A DNA stretch of 64,000 nt from Candidatus Sphingomonas phytovorans (GTDB lineage Bacteria > Pseudomonadota > Alphaproteobacteria > Sphingomonadales > Sphingomonadaceae), in contig CP119314.1 in assembly GCA_029202385.1 (NCBI GenBank), positions 4,156,501 through 4,220,500 on the forward strand. The letters are read 5' to 3'. The translations under genes were made by a program, and so were the position numbers. Below the pieces are notes generated by a model. It did not search any database and was not told where the DNA came from. It saw only the letters and a program-made list of their open reading frames with translations. Of this stretch, positions 1 to 7,802 are shown in pieces. The first letter of the stretch is position 1. Each line of letters starts with the position of its first letter.

Positions 1-76
1 CCGCCATATAGGGGCTGTCGAATTCGGGCTTGAGCGGCTCGAGCCAGCTCGGATGGAGTTTGACGCCGTCGCTCAT
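1..76 (-). CDS. ung: Uracil-DNA glycosylase, N-terminal fragment (cut by window edge)
   Basis: Only the first 25 codons lie in the window, starting at the ATG on 76-74. The N-terminus (MSDGVKLHPSWLEPL, then EFDSPYM) resembles family-1 uracil-DNA glycosylases of sphingomonads, which remove uracil from DNA in base-excision repair. The catalytic motifs lie outside the window, so the call rests on recalled similarity of the N-terminus and on the neighbouring repair gene. Confidence 0.6.
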   Translation of the reverse strand, partial: MSDGVKLHPSWLEPLKPEFDSPYMA

Positions 77-108
77 CGGCCCGGCATGTCCGAACGCGGC
101 GGGACCTG

Positions 109-792
109 TCAATCGCCGCGTGACGGGCAGTCGTCGGCGATCGGACAGGCGGCGCAAACCGGCGCATCGAACCGGCAGATTCGTTGTCCCAGCCGCTTGA
201 TGCCGAAATGCAGCAGCAGGAAATCGTTGCCGCGCCAGGCCGGCATCGCCGCGGTGACCGCCTCGCTTGCGGTGCGCGCGTCGGCAGACGCCGGCACGAA
301 ACCGAGCCGGTGGAGCACACGCAGCACATGGCTGTCGACGATCAGCACCGGCCGCGCGAGCGTGCTGGCATTGAGGGTCGACGCGGCGACCTTGCGGCCG
401 ACGCCGGGCAATCGTTCAAGCCATGCCAGTGCCGGGGCGAGGGGCAGGCCGCCCAGAAAGTCGAGGTTGAAGTCGGGCCGCTCGCGCCCGATCCGGCGCA
501 ACGCCGCGACCAGCCAGTCCGCCTTGGCGCGGGCGAAGGTCACGTCGGCGATCACCGCCTCGACCGTTCCTGGTTCGGCTGCGGCGATGCCGGCGGCTGA
601 CCCGAAACGCGCGCGCAGCCGATGATAGGCGGTGAGCGAGACGGCATCGCGCGTCCGTCCGCTGATCAGCGACTTCACCAGTTGCCCGATCGGCTTGCGG
701 CGTGTCGTCAGGTCAACGCCGTCGAGCAGTGGCGCAAGCTTGTCACGCCACTGCGCAATGTCTCCGGCGACGAAGTCGAAGCTCTGCTGCAT
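109..792 (-). CDS. Endonuclease III-like DNA glycosylase/lyase (HhH-GPD, 4Fe-4S)
   Basis: This 227-residue protein has the endonuclease III layout. The helix-hairpin-helix LPGVGRK lies near residues 128-134 and its Lys is the expected Schiff-base residue. It is followed by the catalytic Asp in VDSH (about 153). A C-terminal C-x6-C-x2-C-x5-C cluster (Cys 206, 213, 216, 222) fits a 4Fe-4S site. The family excises oxidised pyrimidines and nicks abasic sites. The ATG at 792 is preferred over an upstream one at 822 that would add ten hydrophobic residues. Next to ung, it suggests a small base-excision-repair cluster. It could be a paralogue rather than the housekeeping Nth. Confidence 0.85.
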   Translation of the reverse strand: MQQSFDFVAGDIAQWRDKLAPLLDGVDLTTRRKPIGQLVKSLISGRTRDAVSLTAYHRLRARFGSAAGIAAAEPGTVEAVIADVTFARAKADWLVAALRRIGRERPDFNLDFLGGLPLAPALAWLERLPGVGRKVAASTLNASTLARPVLIVDSHVLRVLHRLGFVPASADARTASEAVTAAMPAWRGNDFLLLHFGIKRLGQRICRFDAPVCAACPIADDCPSRGD

Positions 793-969
793 GGTGCTCA
801 ATATGAAACATATGATGAACAAATGAAAGGGCGTTGCGCCATTCGGGAATCATGCTGATCGAGATCAAGTTGTTGATATACTGTGCAACCTTGCCACTCG
901 GGTCACGTTCCTGTGCTGCCGATCCATCGCATCCCGCGCCCGGACAGGCCAGTATCGAGGAAATGCAGC

Positions 970-1497
970 ATGGGACTCTTCACCAAGGATATCGAGACGC
1001 TCGACGACCTGTTCGTGCACACGCTGCAGGACATTTACTATGCCGAGCACCAGATCACCAAAGCGTTGCCGAAGATGATCGAGAAGGCTAGCGCGCCAGA
1101 TCTCAAGACTGGCTTCGAAACGCATCTGCGCGAGACCGAGGGGCAGATCGCGCGGCTCGAACAGGTCTTCCGGATGCACGGTCACGAGCCCAGGGCAGTC
1201 ACCTGTCCGGCGATCGACGGCATCATCAAGGAAACGAACGAGATCGCCGGCGATATCACCGACAAGGTAGTGCTTGACGCGGCGCTGGTCGCGGCCGCGC
1301 AGGCGGTCGAGCATTACGAGATCACGCGCTACGGCACGCTGATTGCCTGGGCGAAGCAACTCGGCCGCGCCGATTGCGCAGGCGTGCTCGCCGAGACCCT
1401 CGCCGAAGAAAAGGCGACTGACGAGAAACTCACCAGGATCGCTGAGAGCAGGATCAACGCCCAGGCCGAAATGGGGGCCGAGCCGGCCGACGCCTGA
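970..1497 (+). CDS. DUF892 (YciE-type) ferritin-like stress protein
   Basis: The 175-residue helical protein starts MGLFTKDIETLDDLF and contains HTLQDIYYAEHQI and a second-half AVEHYEITRYGTL segment. These supply the Glu and His residues typical of the DUF892/YciE ferritin-like four-helix family. Members are linked to general and osmotic stress in bacteria; their chemistry is not settled. The start at 970 is chosen over an in-frame upstream start because the family begins with this motif. It converges on the PhnA-domain gene across a strong hairpin at 1509-1535. I saw no clean EcfG promoter upstream. Confidence 0.88.
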   Translation: MGLFTKDIETLDDLFVHTLQDIYYAEHQITKALPKMIEKASAPDLKTGFETHLRETEGQIARLEQVFRMHGHEPRAVTCPAIDGIIKETNEIAGDITDKVVLDAALVAAAQAVEHYEITRYGTLIAWAKQLGRADCAGVLAETLAEEKATDEKLTRIAESRINAQAEMGAEPADA

Positions 1498-1508
1498 CAG
1501 GCGCGGGG

Positions 1509-1535
1509 GCGCGGGCCGGCGTTGCCGGTCCGCGC
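1509..1535. terminator. Bidirectional hairpin between convergent genes
   Basis: Twelve-base arms (1509-1520 and 1524-1535) pair with a single G-T wobble around a GTT loop. The hairpin fills the gap between the DUF892 stop and the PhnA-domain stop. There is no clear T-tract on either side, so it is a probable rather than classic terminator. Confidence 0.6.
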
Positions 1536-1844
1536 CTATCGCTTGCGCACGAACTCGGCGCGCAGCACCAGGCCCTTGATGCCATCGTAACGACAGTCGA
1601 TCTCCTGCGGATCGCCGGTTAGTCGGATCGACCTGATCAGCGTGCCCCGCTTGAGCGTCTGGCCCGCGCCCTTGACGGCCAGGTCCTTGATCAGGGTGAC
1701 CTGATCGCCATCGGCGAGCAGGTTGCCTACCGAATCGCGGACTTCGATCGTCTCCGCGCTGGCGGCACTCGCCAGCGCATCGGCAGCGCTTATCCATTCG
1801 CCGCTGGCTTCGTCATAGACGAAGGCGTCGTCGTCACTGGCCAT
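1536..1844 (-). CDS. PhnA-domain (YjdM-like) protein lacking the zinc ribbon
   Basis: Residues 30-102 match the PhnA C-terminal domain: VRDSVGNLLADGDQVTLIKD, an AVKGAGQTLKRGT segment, DCRYDGIKGLVL and a terminal EFVRKR. The family was named from E. coli phnA; its role is unclear and it is not needed for C-P lyase. E. coli YjdM carries an N-terminal four-Cys zinc ribbon. Here the N-terminus (DDDAFVYDEASGEW) keeps the aromatic and acidic pattern but has no cysteines, so a zinc site is not expected. It lies 3 nt downstream of a tiny basic ORF and is probably cotranscribed with it. Confidence 0.8.
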   Translation of the reverse strand: MASDDDAFVYDEASGEWISAADALASAASAETIEVRDSVGNLLADGDQVTLIKDLAVKGAGQTLKRGTLIRSIRLTGDPQEIDCRYDGIKGLVLRAEFVRKR

Positions 1845-1847
1845 GGA

Positions 1848-1976
1848 TCAGCCTTTGAGCGTGGTTATTTCGACTGCCTTGCCCTTGCTCGATGGGTTCG
1901 AGGCGTTCTGCTTCGGGGCTTTTTCCGCTTTGGGCTTGCGGATTTCCTTGTTCGATTTTTTCTGGCCCTTGGCCAT
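1848..1976 (-). CDS. Tiny basic protein (MAKGQKKSNKE type), 42 aa
   Basis: An ATG at 1976 opens a 42-residue ORF, MAKGQKKSNKEIRKPKAEKA followed by a Ser/Lys-rich tail ending TTLKG. About a quarter of the residues are Lys or Arg, so it is probably disordered and may bind nucleic acid. The MAKGQ...SN(K/R)E...KPK start is one I recall in short conserved hypotheticals of proteobacteria. It ends 3 nt before the PhnA-domain start on the same strand. No function is known to me. Confidence 0.7.
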   Translation of the reverse strand: MAKGQKKSNKEIRKPKAEKAPKQNASNPSSKGKAVEITTLKG

Positions 1977-2072
1977 GGCGGCGGTTCCTTGCGGGCGGGT
2001 CGCCCGGGGGAACGCTACACGCTTCGCGCCCGCTGCGCCCGCATTATCGCTGCGGGCGGCGGGGCGGGTGTT

Positions 2073-2165
2073 TCAGCCGATCGCGCCGACGGCGGCGTAC
2101 TGGCCGAGGAGGAAGATAGCGGTCGTCGCGAAGGATGCGAAACCGATGGTGAGAGAGCGGGTCAT
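2073..2165 (-). CDS. Tiny single-span membrane protein, 30 aa
   Basis: The ORF from the ATG at 2165 encodes MTRSLTIGFASFATTAIFLL followed by GQYAAVGAIG. It has a short positive N-terminus, then one hydrophobic stretch, as in a single-span inner-membrane microprotein. It lies head-to-tail with a second microprotein at 2200-2310. Support is the pairing, the sensible composition and a partial memory of similar short ORFs in sphingomonads. No domain is recognisable. Confidence 0.5.
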   Translation of the reverse strand: MTRSLTIGFASFATTAIFLLGQYAAVGAIG

Positions 2166-2199
2166 TTCAACGGTCTTTCGATGGAGAAGGCGTCGCGGT

Positions 2200-2310
2200 T
2201 CAGACGACCGGGACGACGGGGACGGCAGCGCTGACCATCAGCGCGGTGAACAGCAGCGCACCGAAGAAGGAAAGGGCGAGGTTCTGCGCGTTCTGGAAGC
2301 GGATCGACAT
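2200..2310 (-). CDS. Tiny single-span membrane protein, 36 aa
   Basis: The protein starts MSIRFQNAQNLALSFFGALL and ends in a Val/Pro-rich tail (AAVPVVPVV). A single hydrophobic helix spans roughly residues 10-28. The start at 2310 is preferred over an ATG at 2319 because an AGGGA Shine-Dalgarno-like sequence sits about 9 nt before it and would touch the upstream one. It is 34 nt from the next microprotein on the same strand. Function unknown. Confidence 0.55.
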   Translation of the reverse strand: MSIRFQNAQNLALSFFGALLFTALMVSAAVPVVPVV

Positions 2311-2486
2311 GATGTTCATTCCCTGATCTTGGCGTTCCGGACCATCCGGCCGCCGATGCCAGGGTAATTGCAGGGAGCGTGCCAAACTCGCAAAGCATTG
2401 AAATTGCTTGCCTGGTGGGAGTCGCCATCGCTGAATTGGCAAAAACGCCACGATGAATTTGGGATTTTACGCCATAATCTGGCGTC

Positions 2487-3512
2487 TTATGGATGGGCCG
2501 TTTTCAACTGGTTCCGCCCGGCGTGCTTTGCGGCGTAGAGCAGGCGGTCGGCCCGGCCGAAAGCGGTGTCTAGTCCCTCTTCGGTCGATGCCTCGGTCAA
2601 TCCGCCGGAGAAGGTGACGGCGCCGAGCGGCTCGTCCGATTCGCGCAGCCGGTATCGTTTCGCCGCGACCGCGCTTCGGGCTTCCTCCAGCGTGGCTCGC
2701 GCCACCTGGAGGCCGACGCCGGAAAACAGCACGGCGAATTCCTCGCCGCCATAGCGCGCGACCATATGGCCCTCGCACGCCTTCACCAGTGCCTCGCCGA
2801 TCGCCTTCAGGACACGGTCGCCCACCGCATGGCCGAACCGGTCGTTGACCAGCTTGAAATGGTCGACGTCGCACACCGCGACGCAAAGCCGCGCCCCTTC
2901 GGTGGCCTGTGCCGCATAGGCTTCCTCGAAGGCGCGACGATTGGGCAGGTCGGTCAGCGGATCGCGCCGTGCATTGTCGCGCGCCTCTTCCAGCTTGGCG
3001 CGAAGCTCGCTGGCTTCGTGAGTTGCCTCCTCCAGCTTCGTCTCGGCGTTGCGCACGCGCCCGAGCATGACGCCGGTCAGGCGAACCACCTCGTCGATGC
3101 CCAGCGCGTCGCGCGACTGGCGGATCGCGTCGGCGCTCGCGGCAAGGTCCCTGCCGAAATCCTGAGTCTCGGCACGGATCGCGTGCATCATGTCGGTGAA
3201 GCCGTCGACCTGCATCTGGGTCTGCGCGACAAGGCCTTCTGCCGTCTTCGCGGCCTTTTCGCCGGTATCCTGGGTGCCTGCCGGCACGCCGATCTCGCCG
3301 CCAAGCGATTCGATGTCCCGGCCCGACAGGCGGAAACCGCCTTCGGTCAGCGACGCGACCGCCTGGGCCAGGGGGCCTGCCTGCTCGGTGCAGACGCGAT
3401 AGGCGAAGGCATAATGGCGCGGATCGGGACTCAGCCGGTGTTCGGAAAGGAACGCGCCGATACGCTCGAACAACAGGGCATTATTGGCTTCGGCCATCGT
3501 GTCCTCGGCCAT
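2487..3512 (-). CDS. GGDEF-domain diguanylate cyclase
   Basis: The 341-residue protein (if translated from 3512) has an alpha-helical, probably coiled-coil N-terminal half with no predicted membrane span. A C-terminal GGDEF domain starts at RRDPLTDLPNRRAF and carries an intact GGEEF signature (ARYGGEEFAVLF). The domain makes c-di-GMP from two GTP. DVDHFKLVNDRFGH supplies the metal- and substrate-binding segment. I see no RxxD inhibitory site immediately before GGEEF. Starts at 3545 (GTG), 3512 and 3497 are all possible. A cytoplasmic location is inferred. Confidence 0.88.
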   Translation of the reverse strand: MAEDTMAEANNALLFERIGAFLSEHRLSPDPRHYAFAYRVCTEQAGPLAQAVASLTEGGFRLSGRDIESLGGEIGVPAGTQDTGEKAAKTAEGLVAQTQMQVDGFTDMMHAIRAETQDFGRDLAASADAIRQSRDALGIDEVVRLTGVMLGRVRNAETKLEEATHEASELRAKLEEARDNARRDPLTDLPNRRAFEEAYAAQATEGARLCVAVCDVDHFKLVNDRFGHAVGDRVLKAIGEALVKACEGHMVARYGGEEFAVLFSGVGLQVARATLEEARSAVAAKRYRLRESDEPLGAVTFSGGLTEASTEEGLDTAFGRADRLLYAAKHAGRNQLKTAHP

Positions 3513-3979
3513 CGCCAACCGTGTTGCGCCTGTTCCCGCCCTCACGATCCGTCGTCTCCCGAAGCCGGCGCATCAGCACACCGGGCAGCCCCATGGTAGA
3601 AAAGGATAGTGGGGAACTGCTAATATCCCGTGACCGTAGCATTTCGAAAGGGTAAGCGATACTGCCGCGTTACTTGGCGGATGAAGGCCATGCCACGCCG
3701 CGCATGGGTATCGCGCTGATTATAGCCACTTAATCCCGCGCCATATCCCGTAAAAATCTGTCCGAGGAAATAGACAGGCGGCAATCACCCGGAATGGATG
3801 CAAGTGGATATGATATATGTGCTTCGGCCGCACCTTTTCCGGTGCCTGGATTGCCAGGTCCCCATCATCGAAAGCTTGAAGCCGTCTTTCCGCCCGACGA
3901 ATCCGGCGGTGACCTGTTCGGTTGGGGGCGAGCCGATGGGTTGAACGGGCTGGCGCCGGGCGAGCGGCGCGGCTAGGCG
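3513..3979. other. 467-nt region between divergent genes, no gene seen
   Basis: This stretch separates the diguanylate cyclase and hisN and should hold both promoters. ORFs in it (for example one ending at 3976) have unremarkable composition and no recognisable motif. An AT-richer patch lies around 3790-3820. I could not assign a confident promoter or RNA. Confidence 0.4.
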
Positions 3980-4768
3980 ATGGCAATGCGTGTTACCGAT
4001 GCAGAAATCGCCTTCGCCGAAACGCTCGCCGGCCTCGCCGGGGAAGCGATCAGGCCCTATTTCCGCAACAGCCATGGCCTTGAGGCGAAGGACGATTCCT
4101 CGCCCGTCACCCTTGCCGATCGCGCGGCCGAGGCAGCGATGCGCGCGGCGATCGAGGCGCGTTTTCCCGACGATGCGATCATCGGCGAGGAATATGGCGT
4201 GCGCGAGGGGACCAGCGGCCGCGCCTGGGTGCTCGATCCGATCGACGGCACCCGCGCCTTCATCTCCGGCCGCCCGATCTTCGGCACGCTGATCGCGCTG
4301 GTCGCCGATGGCTGGCCGGTGATGGGCGTGATCGACCAGCCGATCCTGCGCGAACGCTGGGTTGGGGTGGTCGGCCGACCCACTTTGTTCAACGGCAAGC
4401 CCGCCGCGACCCGTCGCTGTTCCGAACTGTCCCAGGCATTGCTCGCCACGACCTCGCCCGCTCTGTTCGGCGACGATCAGCTCCACGCCTTCGAACATCT
4501 CGACGCGGCGGTGATGAGCACGGTGCTTGGCGGCGATTGCTATAATTATGCCTGCCTCGCCTCGGGCTGGCTCGATATCGTCGTCGAGGACGGGCTGAAG
4601 CTCCATGATTTCGCGGCGCTCGTCCCCGTGGTCGAGGGGGCCGGTGGCCGGATGTGCGACTGGGCCGGCGATCCGCTCACCGCCGACAGCATCGGCGAGG
4701 TGGTCGCCGCCGGCGATCCGGCGCGGATCGAGGACATTCTCGAGGCGCTTGCCTGCCGGGGGCATTGA
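3980..4768 (+). CDS. hisN: Histidinol-phosphatase (inositol monophosphatase family)
   Basis: The 262-residue protein has the metal-binding signatures of the inositol monophosphatase fold: GEE at 69-71, WVLDPIDGTRAF at about 83-94 and LKLHDFAALVPVVEGAGG near the C-terminus. The pattern (IIGEEYG, GDCYNYACLASG) is that of alphaproteobacterial HisN-type histidinol-phosphatases, which dephosphorylate histidinol phosphate in histidine synthesis. Another small phosphomonoester is possible. An AGG 8 nt before the ATG at 3986 makes that codon an alternative start. It converges on the AsmA-family gene. Confidence 0.85.
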   Translation: MAMRVTDAEIAFAETLAGLAGEAIRPYFRNSHGLEAKDDSSPVTLADRAAEAAMRAAIEARFPDDAIIGEEYGVREGTSGRAWVLDPIDGTRAFISGRPIFGTLIALVADGWPVMGVIDQPILRERWVGVVGRPTLFNGKPAATRRCSELSQALLATTSPALFGDDQLHAFEHLDAAVMSTVLGGDCYNYACLASGWLDIVVEDGLKLHDFAALVPVVEGAGGRMCDWAGDPLTADSIGEVVAAGDPARIEDILEALACRGH

Positions 4769-4784
4769 TCGCCCCGGCCGGGCT

Positions 4785-6962
4785 TCAGAAAACGCCCAGG
4801 AATTTCTTGCGCTGCTCCGTGCGTTCGCCGCGCGTCGTCTTGCCGTTCTTCGCCTTGGCGGTGGTGCCGTGGCCCACATCATCGCGCGGCTTGCCGCCGG
4901 TCGTGCGCTGAGCCCTGGCCGTCGCGCCCGATAGGACGGGGCCGCATTGGGTGGCCTTGGCATCGCCGATATCGACAAAGGCCAGGATGCCCGCGATCGG
5001 GCTCGCGATCACCGCCGCCCCGATGCCGATGCCCGCGCGGGTCAGCAATTCGGGGCTGATCACGCTGATGCCCGACTTCGCGAAATAGCCGTTCACGCCG
5101 ACCGGCGACTGGGCGGAGAACAGGCTGAACTTCTTGGCGTCGGCGCGCACCGCGAAATCGAGCGATTCGTTCCTGAAGCTGAATCCGCCGCGCCCGACGA
5201 TCACGTTCTTCTGCGTGTCGATCAGGATCGGGTCGGCGGCGGCGATGCCGTTGCGCACGGTGAAGGCGATCAGGCCGCAATTGATCCGCACCGGCTCCTT
5301 GAGCTTATGCTGGAACATCTTCTGGACGAAGGTGCCGATATCGAGCTCGGCAAGCTGGACGTTGCGTGTCCAGAAGCTGCCGGCCGGGATGATGATCGCG
5401 ATTCGGCCATTGGCGGTCGATAGCGATTCGTGAACGGTATTGCCGTCACCGGCCATCCGGATGCGCGCCTTTACCGTGCCGCTGGTGCCGGCTTCGTCGA
5501 CGCCGTAGCCGGCGAGCAGCACGCCCATCGGCGTCGGCGACAGTCGGATGTCGTAATCGGTATGGACGACCGGCCGCCGCGCATCGATCCTGATGTCCGA
5601 TGTCACATGGCCGCGGGCCATGTCGAAGGCCAGCGGCGAGAGAGTGAGCAGGCTGTTGTCGAGCCCGAGCGTGAGGTCGATATTCGATACCGGCAGGTTG
5701 CGCGCGCGCACTGTCCGCACGGTATAGTGAAGCGTGGCGTCGAAATTCCTGAGGGCCTCCACCCGTAGCGGCGCATCGGGCAGCAGGCGCGGCGTGCCGT
5801 TGATCTGCTTGACTACGGCGCCCTTGCCCTTCGCCGCCACCGCATCCGGGTTGTAGCCGATAAAGGGTGCGATATCGACGATGTCGAGCGAGCGCGTCGC
5901 CAGCGTGGCGTCGATCTTCAGGCGCGGCTCGACGATCGCGACGGTCAGCTTGCCGGCAATGTCGCTGTCGCCGAAGCGTCCGTGCAGGCCGGTGAAGCGA
6001 TATTCGTCCCCGGTCTTGGTCAGGGCCGACTGGAGCCGGTAGGACCGGGTCTCGGGTACCGCCACGCCGATGATGCTGAAGAGGTCGGCGATGTTGGCGC
6101 CCCGCGCGGTGACGTTCAGGTCCGCCCCGTCGATCCGCGTCGGCGCGTCGAGCGTGCCCGCGACGTCGATCGCGGTGCGGGCGGCCTTGATGTGCAGGTC
6201 GAGCTGGTTCCTGCCGTTCGTCACGGTCGCGTTCGGCGTCAGCATCGCGCCATACAGGGTGAAGGGGGTCGTCCGCTCGACGCCTTTCCCGGTGAACTGG
6301 ATCGAATTCTCGAACCGCGTGTCGCTTGCCTTGATCGTCTGGAAGGCAAGGTCGACCGAGAGCTTCAGCTTCGGATCGACATAGCGCAAGGTCGTGCCCG
6401 CGACGGTCGCCCGGCGGATCAGCGGCATCTCGAAGGGTTTTCCCTTCTTCTCGCTGAAGGTCCAGGTGTTGGTCCGCCCGTCCTTGCTCCATTCGAGGTC
6501 GATCGCGCCGTCGAGCATGTCGAGCCACCGCACGCGCCGGTTGCCGAAGATCAGCGGGAAGGTGGCGATTCGCGTATCGATTCGCTTCGCCTCGAACAGA
6601 TGGGGTTTCGACGCCCAGGCCGGGTTGGAGATCGTCATGCCCTCGGCGACGAAATGGATGGTGATTGGGTCGAAATAAAGCTGGAAGTCGCCCGGCACCT
6701 TCACCACGCGGTGAGTCATCGCGGCGATGGTCCGCTCGAACGGATGCTTCAGGAATCGCCCCTTGGTGATGTACAGGATCAGCCAGGCGATGAAGATCGC
6801 GCCGATGATGCCAAGCACGATGTTGCGCGCGATTCGCCATGGCTTCGACAGGCGCCGCGCGGTACTTGGCGGCTCCGTTGCCGATTCGCTCGCGACCGGC
6901 CGTTCTTCGGCATCGGCGCTGGCCGTTTCTTCGGCACGAACGGTTTCAGGCGGCAAATCCAT
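4785..6962 (-). CDS. AsmA-family membrane-anchored protein
   Basis: The 725-residue protein has an acidic cytoplasmic N-terminus, one membrane span (IVLGIIGAIFIAWLILYI, about residues 45-62), and a long beta-rich periplasmic region with AsmA features. These include the repeated DGADL/ARGANIADLF patterns and GSFWTRNVQLAELDIGTFVQK near the C-terminus. AsmA proteins act in the envelope, in outer-membrane lipid homeostasis. The C-terminal tail after about 675 is basic and low complexity. The ATG at 6962 has only a weak Shine-Dalgarno; starts at 7007 or further up are possible. Confidence 0.85.
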   Translation of the reverse strand: MDLPPETVRAEETASADAEERPVASESATEPPSTARRLSKPWRIARNIVLGIIGAIFIAWLILYITKGRFLKHPFERTIAAMTHRVVKVPGDFQLYFDPITIHFVAEGMTISNPAWASKPHLFEAKRIDTRIATFPLIFGNRRVRWLDMLDGAIDLEWSKDGRTNTWTFSEKKGKPFEMPLIRRATVAGTTLRYVDPKLKLSVDLAFQTIKASDTRFENSIQFTGKGVERTTPFTLYGAMLTPNATVTNGRNQLDLHIKAARTAIDVAGTLDAPTRIDGADLNVTARGANIADLFSIIGVAVPETRSYRLQSALTKTGDEYRFTGLHGRFGDSDIAGKLTVAIVEPRLKIDATLATRSLDIVDIAPFIGYNPDAVAAKGKGAVVKQINGTPRLLPDAPLRVEALRNFDATLHYTVRTVRARNLPVSNIDLTLGLDNSLLTLSPLAFDMARGHVTSDIRIDARRPVVHTDYDIRLSPTPMGVLLAGYGVDEAGTSGTVKARIRMAGDGNTVHESLSTANGRIAIIIPAGSFWTRNVQLAELDIGTFVQKMFQHKLKEPVRINCGLIAFTVRNGIAAADPILIDTQKNVIVGRGGFSFRNESLDFAVRADAKKFSLFSAQSPVGVNGYFAKSGISVISPELLTRAGIGIGAAVIASPIAGILAFVDIGDAKATQCGPVLSGATARAQRTTGGKPRDDVGHGTTAKAKNGKTTRGERTEQRKKFLGVF

Positions 6963-7119
6963 CGCACCCCAACCGTTCGTGCAGGCCGGGGGTTCCAATG
7001 GTTGCATTTGAGGGCGGGTGCCGCTATGCGCCCGCCTTTCCGCGAGTAAGAGGAACTGCCCGGCCGGTATGGGCTGCCGTGGCCGTTCATAGATCGTCGC
7101 GAATATTGAGGAGACGAAA

Positions 7120-7323
7120 ATGCCCAAACTCAAGACGAAGAGCGGCGTGAAGAAGCGCTTCACGCTCACCGCCACCGGAAAGCTGAAGCATGGCGTCGCC
7201 GGCAAGCGCCACCGCCTGATCAGCCACAACGGCAAGTACATCCGCCAGAACCGCGGCACCTCGGTCCTGTCCAAGGCAGACACCGCAACCGTGAAGGCCT
7301 GGGCGCCTTACGGTCTGAGCTGA
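7120..7323 (+). CDS. rpmI: 50S ribosomal protein L35
   Basis: The 67-residue basic protein starts MPKLKTKSGVKKRF and contains GKRHRLISHN, the standard L35 sequence at full length. It is followed 17 nt later by rplT, the usual gene pair. A GAGGAG Shine-Dalgarno precedes the ATG. infC, often upstream, is not here; the AsmA gene lies there on the opposite strand. Confidence 0.98.
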   Translation: MPKLKTKSGVKKRFTLTATGKLKHGVAGKRHRLISHNGKYIRQNRGTSVLSKADTATVKAWAPYGLS

Positions 7324-7340
7324 ACTGGAGGATATAGAGA

Positions 7341-7706
7341 ATGGCACGCGTAAAACGGGGTGTAACCACCCGCGCAAAGCATAACCGGATCCTCGATCAG
7401 GCGAAGGGCTATTACGGCCGTCGCAAGAACACGATCCGCATCGCCCGCCAGGCCGTCGAAAAGGCCGGGCAATACGCCTATCGTGACCGCAAGGTGAAGA
7501 AGCGCTCGTTCCGGGCGCTCTGGATCCAGCGTATCAACGCGGCTGTCCGCGTCGAAGGCCTCACCTATGGCACCTTCATGCACGGCCTGAAGCTCGCCGG
7601 CGTCGAACTCGACCGGAAGGTCCTGGCCGACATCGCGATGCACGAAGGCCCCGCGTTTAGCGCCATCATCGCGCAGGCGAAGGCGGCTCTGCCCCAGGCC
7701 GCCTGA
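7341..7706 (+). CDS. rplT: 50S ribosomal protein L20
   Basis: The 121-residue protein starts [18 protein letters not shown] and contains the L20 core ([48 protein letters not shown]). It binds 23S rRNA early in large-subunit assembly. It forms an operon with rpmI and is followed by an intrinsic terminator before pheS. In other bacteria L20 represses its own operon; I did not identify such a site here. Confidence 0.98.
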   Translation: MARVKRGVTTRAKHNRILDQAKGYYGRRKNTIRIARQAVEKAGQYAYRDRKVKKRSFRALWIQRINAAVRVEGLTYGTFMHGLKLAGVELDRKVLADIAMHEGPAFSAIIAQAKAALPQAA

Positions 7707-7733
7707 GCGACCTGTAGCGACCGAAAGACATGG

Positions 7734-7765
7734 GGCGCGGGTGGTTTTCCACCCGCGCCCTTTTC
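7734..7765 (+). terminator. Rho-independent terminator or attenuator between rplT and pheS
   Basis: There is a perfect 12-bp GC-rich stem (7734-7745 with 7750-7761), a TTTT loop and a TTTT tail followed by CGTT. It lies 27 nt after the rplT stop and 37 nt before the pheS start. It can end the rpmI-rplT transcript or attenuate read-through into pheST. Confidence 0.85.
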
Positions 7766-7802
7766 GTTATCGGGCCTCATGCCCGGCCAGTTTGAGGATG
7801 CC

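Noticed and set aside
838..905. EcfG-type promoter for the DUF892 stress gene
   Set aside because: GGAAT is present near 847 but no CGTT lies at 16-17 nt; the match is too weak.
2469..2485. ACGCC/GGCGT hairpin as terminator of the diguanylate cyclase gene
   Set aside because: The stem is 5 bp and the minus-strand flank is A-rich, not T-rich.
3794..3976. 60-aa plus-strand ORF before hisN
   Set aside because: No motif, poor composition and no ribosome-binding site; the frame is open by chance in GC-rich DNA.
4753..4790. Terminator between hisN and the AsmA gene
   Set aside because: Only a 4-bp GCCC/GGGC stem and no T-tract.
3785..4978. 397-aa minus-strand ORF across hisN
   Set aside because: Shadow of hisN; the hisN frame has clear phosphatase motifs.
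7013..7036. GGCGGG/CCCGCC hairpin upstream of rpmI as an L20-type autoregulatory leader
   Set aside because: Arms are only 6 bp with a 12-nt loop, and the segment is as likely part of the AsmA upstream region; no pseudoknot visible.
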